Shown here piece by piece: positions 41,692 through 51,631 of a stretch of DNA of 64,000 nucleotides. Positions within the stretch are counted from its first letter, which is position 1. Each line of letters starts with the position of its first letter. Source of the DNA: Sphingobacterium sp. UBA4616. GTDB taxonomy: Bacteria; Bacteroidota; Bacteroidia; Sphingobacteriales; Sphingobacteriaceae. The stretch covers positions 378,240 to 442,239 of the forward strand of contig DGIS01000022.1 in assembly GCA_002386525.1 (NCBI GenBank), read 5' to 3'. Under the pieces are notes generated by a model, which saw only the letters and a list, made by a program, of their open reading frames with translations, was not told where the DNA came from and searched no databases. The position numbers and the translations under genes are program-made.

Positions 41692-44600
41692 ATGAACTAT
41701 ACTAAAATCAACAATCTTTTAGGATGGATATGTGCGCTAATTGCAACAGTAGCATATGTCATGACTGCCGAACGATCGACGAGTTGGTGGGATTGTGGTG
41801 AGTTTATCGCTTCAGCCTTCAAGCTCCAAATTGTGCACCAGCCGGGAGCACCTTTATTCTTAATGATTCAGAATATATTCTCCAACCTTGCTGGTGGAGA
41901 TGTTACACGAATTGCGTTCTGGATGAATGTCGGATCGGCGGTATGTAGTGGTCTGACCATTTTGTTTTTGTTTTGGACAATTACAGCCTTAGCAAAGAAA
42001 ATCGTTGTAAAGGGTGTTGATGGATCGTATACATCGACCGATTTAATTAAAATATTTGGTTCGGGGGCAGTAGGTGCATTGGCCTATGCTTTTACAGATA
42101 CATTTTGGTTTTCGGCCGTAGAGTCTGAGGTGTATGCGATGTCTTCTTTATGTACTGCAGTAGTATTTTGGGGGATTTTAAAATGGGAAAATCATGCCGA
42201 TGAGGCTGGTGCGGACCGCTGGTTGATCTTTATCGCTTATGTGATGGGACTTTCTATCGGGGTACATTTGCTCAACTTATTGGTAATTCCTGCAATTGCT
42301 TTGGTGATTTATTTTAAGCGTTCAAAAACAATAACCTCCTCGGGAGCAATAAAAGCATTTTTAACAGGTGTGGTTGTTTTGGGCCTGATTTTATGGGGAA
42401 TTATCCAATATACGGTCAAAGCTGCAGCCTATTTTGATCTATTTTTTGTAAATAGCTTGGGCATGGGCTTTGGGACTGGATTTAATCTGTTCATGATTTT
42501 AGCTGTCGCTTTATTTGTCTATGGTATTTGGTATTCGATCAAGAAGGTTAAACCCATGTTGAATCTGATCTTGATCAGTACTGCATTTATCATTTTTGGT
42601 TATAGCTCCTTTGCCATGATCATGGTGCGTGCCAAGGCGAATCCTACCTTAAATAACAGTGATCCAGATAATGCGTTTTCTTTTGTAAGCTATTTGGGAC
42701 GCGAGCAATATGCTAGTGAACCTCTTTTAAATGGACCTACATTTGATGCGCAGGTCGTTGATGCTGAGCCGACCTATACCTACAGAAAAGATAAAGACAA
42801 GTATACGAAGGTGGAAAACGGTATGGACTATAAATACGATAAGACCATGTTTTTCCCACGTGTCTACAGCTCACGCGATCAAGGACATATCGAATATTAC
42901 CGTGATTATTTGAAAATTCCAGATGGGCAGTCTCCGACTTTCGCCGATAACCTCAAGTTCTTTTTCAGTTATCAGATCGGACATATGTATGGCCGTTATT
43001 TCTTGTGGAATTTTGCCGGCCGGCAAAATGACCAACAAGGTCAAGGGTCATTTACAGAGGGTAATTGGCAGGCGGGTATCAAGCCGATTGATCAAATGCA
43101 TAATGGTGGACAAAATGCTATTCCGGATTCATTAAAGACTGATCCATCGAATAATAAATATTACTTCTTGCCTTTGATTATTGGTTTAATTGGCGCATTC
43201 TGGCATTTTGGGAAGCGGCAACGTGATGCGGGGATCGTCGGTTTATTGTTTTTCTTTACTGGGCTAGCCATTGTATTGTATTTAAATCAGAGCCCACTTC
43301 AGCCTCGTGAGCGTGACTATGCCTATGCAGGTTCATTCTATGCTTTTGCCATCTGGATCGGGCTAGGGGTTTTCGCTATTGCCGATTATTTAAGCAAAAA
43401 AATGGATGGTAAAATTGCTGCTGGTGCAGCTACAGTTGCTTGTTTGTTGGGTGCTCCGGTATTGTTGGGCTTCCAGAACTGGGATGATCACGACCGCTCG
43501 GAGAAGACGACTGCCCGCGATTTAGCGAAAAACTACCTGGCTTCTTGCGCGCCAAATGCAATCTTGTTTACCTATGGTGACAACGATACCTATCCGTTGT
43601 GGTATGTTCAGGAAGTTGAAAATTATCGTCCGGATGTACGCGTGGTGAACTTAAGTTTATTGAGTTCGGACTGGTACATGCGTCAGATGAAGCAAAAAGT
43701 GAATAAGGCCGACGGTTTGCCAATCAATATTGATGATGAAAAGTTCAAAAAAGGCGTGCGTGAGGTACTTTACTATCAGGATATGAAAGTACCGGGACAT
43801 GTTGATCTGGATTTGATTATGCAAATTTTATTATCGGACGATCAAAAGAACAAATTGGAATTGAGAGGTGGTAAGTTTGAAAACTTCCTGCCGACCAAAA
43901 ACTTTAGCCTTCCGGTAAACAAAGAATCCGTTCTGAAAAATAACGTAGTTCCTAAAGCATGGCAAGAATCGATTGTGGATACCATGAGCTGGACTTACAA
44001 TAGAAATTATATTTCTAGAGCGGAGTTGTCAATCTTAAACGTATTGTTAAATAACGATTGGAAACGTCCAATTTATTTTGCGGCGACAGTTCCAAATGAT
44101 AATTACCTTGGTTTAGATAAGTATTTGGTGCAAGAGGGCTTTGCATTGCGCTTAATGCCGATTGCAACTCCTGCAGGAGCAGAAGGTACATTGGTCGATA
44201 CTCAGTCTGCTTATAAAGACATTACCACAAAATATCAATGGGGTAATATGGCACATGCTTCTTACTTGGATCCAGAGTCTTACCGTATGATTACCATGAT
44301 TACAAATACAGTAATGGGTGGTACAGCAACACAGTTATTGATGGAGGGACATAAGGATGAGGCGCGTAAAGTTGCCGTCGAAACTTATGAAAAGATGCCG
44401 AAACGTGTTTATCTGATGCGTGATATTTTGGGGTATATTCCAATTATCAATGTGTTGTATGAAACAGGTGAAACGAAACGTGCAAATGAGATCGTAAACC
44501 GTAACCTGAAATTTATGACGCAAAATATGCGGTGGTATCAGGATATTGCGCAGACAAAGCCTGAGCTGGAATATTCTAATATTGGTACAGCTTTACGCGC

Positions 44601-44706
44601 CTTGGGTGCCTATAAGAGCATTTTGGCTACCACATCGGAAAAACAGTTGCTACAGCAGGTGACCGATTTGGAGAAATCATATAAACAACAATATGGTGTT
44701 GAGTAA
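41692..44706 (+). CDS. DUF2723 membrane protein (TMEM260-like)
   Basis: A 1004-residue membrane protein of family DUF2723, related to eukaryotic TMEM260, an O-mannosyltransferase-type protein. The hallmark is near the start: RSTSWWDCGEFIASAFKLQI with VHQPGAPLFLM, in which the D/E residues correspond to a GT-C-type active site. About ten helices occupy the first 330 residues and 490-600; the remainder is a large soluble part with YGDNDTYPLWYVQEVENYRP and TPR-like end helices. In Bacteroidota it is implicated in protein O-glycosylation or glycolipid transfer by family only. It is a single gene ended by a strong terminator. Confidence 0.85.
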   Translation: MNYTKINNLLGWICALIATVAYVMTAERSTSWWDCGEFIASAFKLQIVHQPGAPLFLMIQNIFSNLAGGDVTRIAFWMNVGSAVCSGLTILFLFWTITALAKKIVVKGVDGSYTSTDLIKIFGSGAVGALAYAFTDTFWFSAVESEVYAMSSLCTAVVFWGILKWENHADEAGADRWLIFIAYVMGLSIGVHLLNLLVIPAIALVIYFKRSKTITSSGAIKAFLTGVVVLGLILWGIIQYTVKAAAYFDLFFVNSLGMGFGTGFNLFMILAVALFVYGIWYSIKKVKPMLNLILISTAFIIFGYSSFAMIMVRAKANPTLNNSDPDNAFSFVSYLGREQYASEPLLNGPTFDAQVVDAEPTYTYRKDKDKYTKVENGMDYKYDKTMFFPRVYSSRDQGHIEYYRDYLKIPDGQSPTFADNLKFFFSYQIGHMYGRYFLWNFAGRQNDQQGQGSFTEGNWQAGIKPIDQMHNGGQNAIPDSLKTDPSNNKYYFLPLIIGLIGAFWHFGKRQRDAGIVGLLFFFTGLAIVLYLNQSPLQPRERDYAYAGSFYAFAIWIGLGVFAIADYLSKKMDGKIAAGAATVACLLGAPVLLGFQNWDDHDRSEKTTARDLAKNYLASCAPNAILFTYGDNDTYPLWYVQEVENYRPDVRVVNLSLLSSDWYMRQMKQKVNKADGLPINIDDEKFKKGVREVLYYQDMKVPGHVDLDLIMQILLSDDQKNKLELRGGKFENFLPTKNFSLPVNKESVLKNNVVPKAWQESIVDTMSWTYNRNYISRAELSILNVLLNNDWKRPIYFAATVPNDNYLGLDKYLVQEGFALRLMPIATPAGAEGTLVDTQSAYKDITTKYQWGNMAHASYLDPESYRMITMITNTVMGGTATQLLMEGHKDEARKVAVETYEKMPKRVYLMRDILGYIPIINVLYETGETKRANEIVNRNLKFMTQNMRWYQDIAQTKPELEYSNIGTALRALGAYKSILATTSEKQLLQQVTDLEKSYKQQYGVE

Positions 44707-44734
44707 TTGTTAGCGATACCATTTTAAGATAAGG

Positions 44735-44793
44735 GCTGCCCTTTGCTACAGATATTCAAAATAGAAAATTGTCGCAAAGGGCAGCTTTTTTTT
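44735..44793 (+). terminator. Terminator of the DUF2723 gene
   Basis: GCTGCCCTTTGC (44735-44746) pairs with GCAAAGGGCAGC (44774-44785), followed by eight T bases. Confidence 0.85.
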
Positions 44794-45014
44794 GATTATT
44801 TTTTCATAGCTTAAGGGCTCATAAACCAGCCCGAATGAGGGGGATATCCCCCTTTGAAGAGCATCTCATACAGATGTGGCTAGCCTGGGAGCTATTGCCT
44901 TGTCTTTATAGTCATCTAAGAAGGTGTAGAGTGCTCGATGATGGAGCAAGTAATTCGGAATGCCGGATGTAAGGTGTTCTTTTGCCAATGAAAATCATAG
45001 TTAACAAATAGTAT
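44794..45014. other. Short intergenic region upstream of the APC permease
   Basis: Together with the terminator this is a 308-base gap. The notable item is a perfect 16-base palindrome AGGGGGATATCCCCCT at 44838-44853. No riboswitch or promoter is clear. Confidence 0.45.
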
Positions 45015-46412
45015 ATGAAACGTCAATTAAAATTGTGGGATGCAGTGATGCTGGTCATGGGGTCGATGATCGGGAGTGGTATTTTCATTGTATCGAGCGA
45101 TATGATGCGGCAGCTGGGATCTGGATATTGGTTGGCGGTCGTGTGGCTGTTGACGGCATTGGCAACGGTCGCAGCGGCAATCTGCTATGGCGAATTGTCA
45201 TCGATGTATCCAAAGGCTGGTGGGCAATACACCTATCTGACAGCAATATTTGGGAAGCCTATCGGCTTTTTATACGGTTGGAGCTTATTTACAGTCATTC
45301 AGACGGGGACGATAGCAGCGGTAGCTGTGGCCTTTGGTAAGTTTACAGCCTATCTTATCCCGCAGTTGAATGACGCTCCACCACTGTTCCAGCGTGGGGA
45401 ATTTAGGATTACCTGGATCCAGATTCTCGCAATGGGCGTGATTATGCTGCTTACCTTTATCAATACGAGGGGAATTAAGAGTGGAAAAACTGTTCAATCT
45501 TTTTTTACTTCTGCAAAAATCATTGCTTTGATTTTGTTGATTTTAGGTGGTTTGTTTTTGATTAAAGAAAATCATTTTTCGGAAAACATGTCTTACGGCT
45601 GGCATTCTTTCCAGAATTTAAAGGGCGCAGGCTGGTCGCAGATTTCTGGCGGCGCTTTGATGGGAGCATTGGCTGCTGCGATGGTCGGTTCGGTATTCAG
45701 TAGTGTAGCCTGGGAAAATGTAACCTTTGTTTCGGGCGAAATTGTCAACCCACAGCGTAATGTCGTACGCGCCTTGGTGATCGGTACAAGCTTGGTCATG
45801 CTGCTCTACATCAGTTGTAATTACATCTACCTGGCGGCTTTGAGTAGAGAGGAGATCGCTTTTGCCGCCAATGATCGGGTAGCGATTGCGGCCGCTGAGA
45901 AAATATTAGGCCATAGTGGTACAATAGCGATGGCGATTTTAGTTATGATCTCGACCTTTGGTTGTGTCAACGGACTTGCATTGTCAGGAGCGCGTGTTTT
46001 TCAGACCATGGCCAAAGATGGTTTGTTTTTGAAACAGGCAATTCCCAACAACAAGTACGATGTGCCGGCAAGATCATTGTGGCTACAGGGAATTTGGGCT
46101 TCATTACTCTGTTTAAGTGGCCAGTATGGGAATTTGCTGGATATGATATCCTTTGTAATTGTCATATTCTATATGATCACGGTACTCGGTGTCATTATTC
46201 AGCGTGTTAGAAGACCCGATTTAGAGCGCTCCTATAAGACTTTCCTATTCCCGGTTACACCAGTCTTGTATCTTTTGATAGGTACGGTTTTTTGTGTGTT
46301 ACTGATTATTTATAAACCGCAATATACCTGGCCTGGATTTATACTTGTATTGATCGGTTTGCCTGTGTATTTTTTTGCACGGAACAATAAACCTGTCGAG
46401 CGAGAGGAATAA
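45015..46412 (+). CDS. APC-family amino acid permease
   Basis: A 465-residue amino acid/polyamine/organocation transporter with about 12 membrane helices. The opening DAVMLVMGSMIGSGIFIVSS carries the GSGIF substrate-backbone loop, and AAICYGELSSMYPKAGGQYT (E and YP) is the second family mark; KTVQSFFTSAKIIALILLIL is the third. It moves an amino acid by cation coupling or exchange; the substrate cannot be told. It has no neighbour in operon and ends before pyrR with a 246-base gap. Confidence 0.9.
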   Translation: MKRQLKLWDAVMLVMGSMIGSGIFIVSSDMMRQLGSGYWLAVVWLLTALATVAAAICYGELSSMYPKAGGQYTYLTAIFGKPIGFLYGWSLFTVIQTGTIAAVAVAFGKFTAYLIPQLNDAPPLFQRGEFRITWIQILAMGVIMLLTFINTRGIKSGKTVQSFFTSAKIIALILLILGGLFLIKENHFSENMSYGWHSFQNLKGAGWSQISGGALMGALAAAMVGSVFSSVAWENVTFVSGEIVNPQRNVVRALVIGTSLVMLLYISCNYIYLAALSREEIAFAANDRVAIAAAEKILGHSGTIAMAILVMISTFGCVNGLALSGARVFQTMAKDGLFLKQAIPNNKYDVPARSLWLQGIWASLLCLSGQYGNLLDMISFVIVIFYMITVLGVIIQRVRRPDLERSYKTFLFPVTPVLYLLIGTVFCVLLIIYKPQYTWPGFILVLIGLPVYFFARNNKPVEREE

Positions 46413-46634
46413 TCTTCGCAGATAACCTGTCGATGCTATGGAGTTTTCCATAAATAGTTGCTAGTAAGTGTTATGTTCGATCGGTAAAATCTGTTGATAG
46501 GCTGGAGTAATAGGCTTGTAAATTTTCCTGAAAGAAAGATATTCTTTGTTTAAATCACTTTTTAGTAGTGTGCGAGTTGGATGCAAATAGTGAAATTAAT
46601 TGCCGTTCATGGCGTTATTTTTATAAAAAAAGTG

Positions 46635-46642
46635 TAGCTTTG
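46635..46642 (+). promoter_or_regulatory. Candidate -7 element of pyrR
   Basis: TAGCTTTG matches TAnnTTTG and is 16 bases before the ATG. If used, the leader is too short for a pyrR-type attenuator. Confidence 0.45.
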
Positions 46643-46658
46643 CTCAAACATTCCCATA

Positions 46659-47222
46659 ATGAAACAGTCGATTTTATTAGACGGACCAAAATTTCAAATC
46701 ACAATTCAAAGACTATGTCGTCAATTGATTGAGAATCACGGTGATTTTTCAAATGCTGTCGTCATAGGTATTCAACCCCGGGGAACTTTCTTAGCGAGAC
46801 GTATTGTTAAAGAGCTCGAACAAATGATCGGGAAAGAGATTTTAGTTGGCGATTTGGACATTACCTTTTACCGCGATGACTTCCGCACAAAAGGAAATGC
46901 TGGTCCACTCTTAGCAAATAGCACAAATATCAATTTTATTGTAGAAGGTAAGGAGGTCATTTTTATAGATGACGTCTTATGGACAGGACGTACTATTCGT
47001 GCCGCAATGGATGCTGTACAGGCCTTTGGCCGTGCAAAAAGAATAGAATTGCTTGTTTTGGTCGATCGTAGATTCTCGAGACAGATCCCTATTCAACCTG
47101 ATTATATCGGCATACAGGTCGACTCAATTGATTCGCAAAAAGTAATTGTTAACTGGAAAGAGTCGGATGATCAGGATAGCATTATTCTGATTACAGAAAA
47201 GAAGACGTCAGCTGGCGATTAA
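46659..47222 (+). CDS. pyrR: PyrR bifunctional regulator/uracil phosphoribosyltransferase
   Basis: A 187-residue PyrR-type protein. The PRPP-binding loop VIFIDDVLWTGRTIRAAMDA is intact, and GIQPRGTFLARRIV and LVGDLDITFYRDDFRTKG are the other typical blocks. PyrR either binds pyr mRNA in attenuation or acts as uracil phosphoribosyltransferase. It is followed by pyrB after 93 bases, and no anti-terminator hairpin is visible between them, so RNA control is not supported here. Confidence 0.9.
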   Translation: MKQSILLDGPKFQITIQRLCRQLIENHGDFSNAVVIGIQPRGTFLARRIVKELEQMIGKEILVGDLDITFYRDDFRTKGNAGPLLANSTNINFIVEGKEVIFIDDVLWTGRTIRAAMDAVQAFGRAKRIELLVLVDRRFSRQIPIQPDYIGIQVDSIDSQKVIVNWKESDDQDSIILITEKKTSAGD

Positions 47223-47315
47223 TAGAAGTGCATCAAAGTCCTAAGGTCTATTTTTGCCCTTCGGAAACGAGCACTTTCAATAGAAAATGATTAGTAAATA
47301 TTTGAATACTCTAAA

Positions 47316-48254
47316 ATGTCATCTGCAGCAGAACAACTAAGTACCCGCCATTTATTGGGGATCAAAGATCTAAATGAAAACGACATCCAATTGATCCTGG
47401 ATACAGCAAGTAATTTTAAAGAAGTATTAAACAGGCCGATTAAAAAGGTTCCTTCCTTACGGGATATTACAATCGCCAACGTTTTTTTTGAAAACTCTAC
47501 GCGAACACGCCTATCTTTTGAACTTGCTGAAAAGAGACTCTCTGCCGATATCGTTAATTTTGCAGCATCTTCGTCCTCAGTAAGTAAAGGAGAGACGCTT
47601 ATAGATACCGTCAACAATATTCTTGCGATGAAGGTTGATATGATTGTGATGCGACATCCTTATGCTGGGGCAGGGGTATTTTTAAGTAAGCATGTTGATG
47701 CGCAGATTGTCAATGCAGGTGACGGAGCCCATGAACATCCTACTCAAGCTCTACTTGACTCTTTTTCAATCCGCGAGCGTTATGGTGATGTAGCTGGTCG
47801 TAAAGTTGCTATAGTAGGTGATATCACCCACTCACGGGTTGCGCTGTCTAATATCTTATGTCTTCAAAAGCAGGGTGCGGAAGTGATGGTCTGTGGACCT
47901 ACGACATTAATTCCGAAGCATATCGCTTCACTGGGTGTAAAGGTGGAGCACGACTTGAGGAAGGCGCTGAATTGGTGTGATGTTGCAAATATGTTAAGAA
48001 TTCAGCTTGAACGCCAAGATATCGCTTATTTCCCTTCGTTAAGAGAATACTCCATGCTTTATGGGCTGAATAAAGAGATTTTGGATTCTTTGGAGAAGCC
48101 TATCACGATTATGCACCCCGGACCGATCAACCGTGGCGTCGAAATCACATCGGACGTTGCGGATAGTGAACATTCCATTATTTTGGATCAGGTTGAAAAT
48201 GGTGTTGCTGTACGTATGGCTGTGTTGTACTTATTGGCAGGACAACGCGGATAG
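47316..48254 (+). CDS. pyrB: Aspartate carbamoyltransferase, catalytic subunit
   Basis: A 312-residue transcarbamylase joining aspartate and carbamoyl phosphate in the second step of pyrimidine synthesis. The carbamoyl phosphate motif is FFENSTRTRLSFELAEKRL, and HPTQALLD, VAIVGDITHSRVALSN and MHPGPINRGVEI complete the active site. No pyrI regulatory subunit follows, in line with many PyrR-linked pyrB genes; a terminator lies 20 bases downstream. Confidence 0.96.
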   Translation: MSSAAEQLSTRHLLGIKDLNENDIQLILDTASNFKEVLNRPIKKVPSLRDITIANVFFENSTRTRLSFELAEKRLSADIVNFAASSSSVSKGETLIDTVNNILAMKVDMIVMRHPYAGAGVFLSKHVDAQIVNAGDGAHEHPTQALLDSFSIRERYGDVAGRKVAIVGDITHSRVALSNILCLQKQGAEVMVCGPTTLIPKHIASLGVKVEHDLRKALNWCDVANMLRIQLERQDIAYFPSLREYSMLYGLNKEILDSLEKPITIMHPGPINRGVEITSDVADSEHSIILDQVENGVAVRMAVLYLLAGQRG

Positions 48255-48275
48255 TCGAAATCGGCTTTAACAATA

Positions 48276-48312
48276 TTATGCCTGACTTTATTTTTTGTCG
48301 GGCATATTTTTT
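48276..48312 (+). terminator. Terminator of pyrB
   Basis: ATGCCTGAC (48278-48286) pairs with GTCGGGCAT (48297-48305) with one G-T pair, then A and a T-run. Confidence 0.75.
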
Positions 48313-48586
48313 GTGCAAAATTTCCGTTATAATACAGTATTATTCACAGATGTTAATAACTTTTGTGTAAAATAGCTCAATTAAAGTATAATTTAGTAAA
48401 ATGAATAAAACTATCTCTTTAGCAGTGGATATTTGAATTGAATTTCGATAAATTTGAAGCGATCTTAAGAACCTATAATAGGTAAGGATTGTTAATTATA
48501 CTCGCGTTTCAGGGCAATTTTATCAGGGTTTAGGAGGAGATTCATTTACATTTGCAGATAAATAACATATTAAGGTTTCACATATT
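48313..48586. other. Intergenic region upstream of the TPR-barrel cluster
   Basis: No ORF. A TAnnTTTG match is at 48547-48554. The rest is AT-rich without clear structure. Confidence 0.5.
48547..48554 (+). promoter_or_regulatory. Candidate -7 element of the TPR-barrel cluster
   Basis: TACATTTG matches TAnnTTTG and lies 32 bases before the TPR-protein start. A -33 element was not clear. Confidence 0.4.
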
Positions 48587-51500
48587 ATGTATAAGAAGAT
48601 TTACCAGGTGGGAGTTGCATTAACCGTTATGGCGACGCCAGCATTAGCGCAACAGACAGAATGGCAACAAATCAACAAGGCGTATAAAACGGGGATGGAG
48701 TTGTTTGAACGTGGAAAATTTAGTGCCGCTTCAGTGCAATTTGATCGTGTTGAAGCTTTGCGGACAAAATCCAATTTGCAATTGGATGAGACAGAGGAGC
48801 TTTCTTTATTGAAAGAAAATGTCCGGTATTATCAAGCTGTTTGCGCCTTGGAATTGGGAGAGTCTGATGCCGAAAATCGTTTTTTGAAATACATTAAAGA
48901 TTTCCCTGTGAGTGCAAATGCCAAAGCAGCTTACTTTCAGATCGGTAAATCTTACTATGCTAAAAAAGACTACGTTAAAGCGCTAGAGTGGTTTAACAAG
49001 ATTGACAGCAAAAATCTTGCGGGTAAAGAGAATGTAGAATACCGCTTTAAATATGGTTATGCTTCCTTTATGACGAAAGATTATAAGGCCGCAAAACCTT
49101 TATTCGAAAGTTTAAAAGATCAGAAAACTGAATTTCAGGAGGCATCTATTTATTATTACGCTTATCTTTCCTACCTAGACGCCGAATATAAAACGGCGTT
49201 GAATGAATTTGAACGTCTCAATGGATCTAAGCAGTTCGAAAATAGCTACCCTTATTATATCACTGCTTTATATTTCTTGGATAAACGCTACGACGATGTA
49301 CTGGATTACGCATTGCCGATTTTGTCGCGTACAAAGCAAGAAAATGAAACAGAGATGTTCCGTATTGTTGCGGCGACCTACTTTATCAAAGGCGACTTAA
49401 AAACATCCAAAGAGTATTACGATAAATTCCAGGCGCAAGATCAAGGTAAAACACAGAATAATCAGGATAGCTACCAAATCGGTTATATCGCTTATAAATT
49501 GAAAGATTATGATAAGGCGATCACTGAATTGGAAAAGATGACTGATCCAGATGCATATTATCAGTCTGCGATGATTACCCTGGGGGATGCTTTTTTGAAG
49601 AAAGGCAATAAGCAATCTGCGCGTAACGCATTTTTCCGTGCTTCGAAACTGGATTTTGATCCAGCGATGCAAGAAGAGGGCTTGTTCAACTATGCGAAGC
49701 TTTCATATGAATTAGAATTTCACCAGGTCGCATTGGCTTCGACACAGGAATATCTGAAAACGTATCCAAAATCGAAACGTTTGGAGGAAGCGAAAACCCT
49801 GCTTGCTGAAGTGCTGTTGAGTACAAAGAATTACCGCGAGGCAGTAGATATTTTGGAATCTATTCCTAAGCGTGGGAAAGAAGCAAACGCCGCCTATCAA
49901 AAAGTAACCTATTATAGGGGTTTGGAATATTATAACGAACGTGCTTTTGAAAATGCAATCTCCTTGTTCATGCGTTCTGAGCAGTTTCGTTATGATGAAG
50001 AAATTTATGCTTTAGCAACGTATTGGAAAGCAGAAGCGATGTATGAAGTTCGTAAATACGGTGAAGCCGTAACCAATTTCAATAAATTTCTACGTTTGCC
50101 TGGAGCTAGTAAAACCGATGTGTATGGTTATGCCAATTATGCTTTAGCCTACGCTGCTTTCCGTAATGGTAATTATAATACTGCCGCTAATTATTTCGAG
50201 CGTTTTCTCGCCTCGGGTGGCTCAAAGGGTATAGAGATGAATACACGTAACGATGCCATCGCACGTTTGGGTGACTCGTACTTCTCTTCCAAAAATTACG
50301 GCCGAGCTTTAACAGAATATAATAAATTAATCTCTTCTAAAGCACCTAGTCAGGATTACGCATTGTTCCAAAGAGGTATTATCCAAGGATTGCAAGGGGA
50401 TAATAACGGTAAAATTGCTACGTTGAATGCTGTTATTGCGCAATTCCCGAATTCTAATTATGCCGACGATATTGCCTTTGAGATTCCTTATACACGTTTC
50501 TTAATGGGAGAAAGTGATCAGGCCATCGCCGGACTCCAAACTATGGTGGAAAAATATCCGCGCAGCAGTTATGTACCACGTGCTTTGGTGACGATTGGTT
50601 TGGTTCAGTATAATCAAGATAACAATGATGCTGCGTTGGCAACATTCCAACGTGTGGTCGATCAGTATGCTTCGACGGACGAAGCCAGACAGGCTATGCG
50701 CTCCATTGAAAATATCTATTTGGACAAGGGCGACGCGACTGGTTATATCAAATATGCAACAGGTACCAACCTTGGTGATGTTTCGAAATCAGAGCAAGAT
50801 TCCCGTTCATTCGCCACCGCGACAACTTTATTTTCAAGAGGAAATTATAAAGGCGCTGTAGAAGCTGTAAATGCGTACTTTGATAAATTCCCTAAACCAA
50901 ATCAAGAGAAATATGCGCGTTTTATCCGTGCCGAAAGTAATGCGGCCCTAGGAAATACCGAGGATGCGTTACATGATTACAATATTATTTTGAATGACTG
51001 GACTTCCCCTTATACAGAGCGCACGCTGATTTCTGTGTCTAATTTGTATTTGAAACAAAAGAAATACAATGAGGCTACGCAGCTATTGAAAAAGCTCGAG
51101 CTTACTTCTGAATACAAATCCAATTATGGTTTTGCAATCAACAACTTGATGGTTTCTTATTATCAAATTGGAGATTATAAAGAAGCATTAAATTATACCA
51201 ACTCGGTTAAAAATTACGAAAAGTCTTCGGAAGAGGAGATCGCAAACGCCTACTTATATGCCGGTAAATGTTACGTGAAGCAAAATAAGAAAGCTGAAGC
51301 AATGAAAGAATTTAGTTTAGCTGCATTGAAGAGCCGTACGGTTTATGGGGCAGAAGCAAAATACAATGTTGCTCTGCTGCAATTGGAAAATAAACAATAT
51401 GATGCTTGTATTAAAACGGCAATGGATCTATCTGATAATTTCTCTTCGTACGAATATTGGGTTGCGAAAAGCTTTATTACGATGGCTGATGCTTATGCGG

Positions 51501-51625
51501 GTAAAGGAGATACCTTCCAGGCCAAAGCTACGCTTGAATCAATTGTGGATAACTATGATGCGAAAGACGATATTTTGCCTGCAGCAAAAGAACGTCTAAA
51601 TAAATTGAACAACAAAAAGAAATAG
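48587..51625 (+). CDS. Exported TPR-repeat protein
   Basis: A 1012-residue periplasmic protein. The signal peptide is VGVALTVMATPALAQQ. Nearly the whole length is tetratricopeptide-type helical repeats (YFQIGKSYYAKKDYVKALEW, AYIYYLSAEYKTALNEF-like units, YNVALLQLENKQYDACIKTA), a scaffold for protein contacts. Tol-Pal/YbgF-style and polysaccharide-associated TPR proteins have this shape. It is the first gene of the cluster and lies six bases before the barrel gene, so it probably works with it. Confidence 0.8.
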   Translation: MYKKIYQVGVALTVMATPALAQQTEWQQINKAYKTGMELFERGKFSAASVQFDRVEALRTKSNLQLDETEELSLLKENVRYYQAVCALELGESDAENRFLKYIKDFPVSANAKAAYFQIGKSYYAKKDYVKALEWFNKIDSKNLAGKENVEYRFKYGYASFMTKDYKAAKPLFESLKDQKTEFQEASIYYYAYLSYLDAEYKTALNEFERLNGSKQFENSYPYYITALYFLDKRYDDVLDYALPILSRTKQENETEMFRIVAATYFIKGDLKTSKEYYDKFQAQDQGKTQNNQDSYQIGYIAYKLKDYDKAITELEKMTDPDAYYQSAMITLGDAFLKKGNKQSARNAFFRASKLDFDPAMQEEGLFNYAKLSYELEFHQVALASTQEYLKTYPKSKRLEEAKTLLAEVLLSTKNYREAVDILESIPKRGKEANAAYQKVTYYRGLEYYNERAFENAISLFMRSEQFRYDEEIYALATYWKAEAMYEVRKYGEAVTNFNKFLRLPGASKTDVYGYANYALAYAAFRNGNYNTAANYFERFLASGGSKGIEMNTRNDAIARLGDSYFSSKNYGRALTEYNKLISSKAPSQDYALFQRGIIQGLQGDNNGKIATLNAVIAQFPNSNYADDIAFEIPYTRFLMGESDQAIAGLQTMVEKYPRSSYVPRALVTIGLVQYNQDNNDAALATFQRVVDQYASTDEARQAMRSIENIYLDKGDATGYIKYATGTNLGDVSKSEQDSRSFATATTLFSRGNYKGAVEAVNAYFDKFPKPNQEKYARFIRAESNAALGNTEDALHDYNIILNDWTSPYTERTLISVSNLYLKQKKYNEATQLLKKLELTSEYKSNYGFAINNLMVSYYQIGDYKEALNYTNSVKNYEKSSEEEIANAYLYAGKCYVKQNKKAEAMKEFSLAALKSRTVYGAEAKYNVALLQLENKQYDACIKTAMDLSDNFSSYEYWVAKSFITMADAYAGKGDTFQAKATLESIVDNYDAKDDILPAAKERLNKLNNKKK

Positions 51626-51631
51626 GATATA

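Noticed and set aside
44707..45014. Amino acid riboswitch ahead of the permease
   Set aside because: Only a simple palindrome and the terminator of the upstream gene are present; no multi-helix core was recognised.
46413..46658. pyr attenuator before pyrR
   Set aside because: No anti-terminator/terminator pair or PyrR-binding loop is visible; the candidate promoter is 16 bases before the ATG, leaving no room for a leader.
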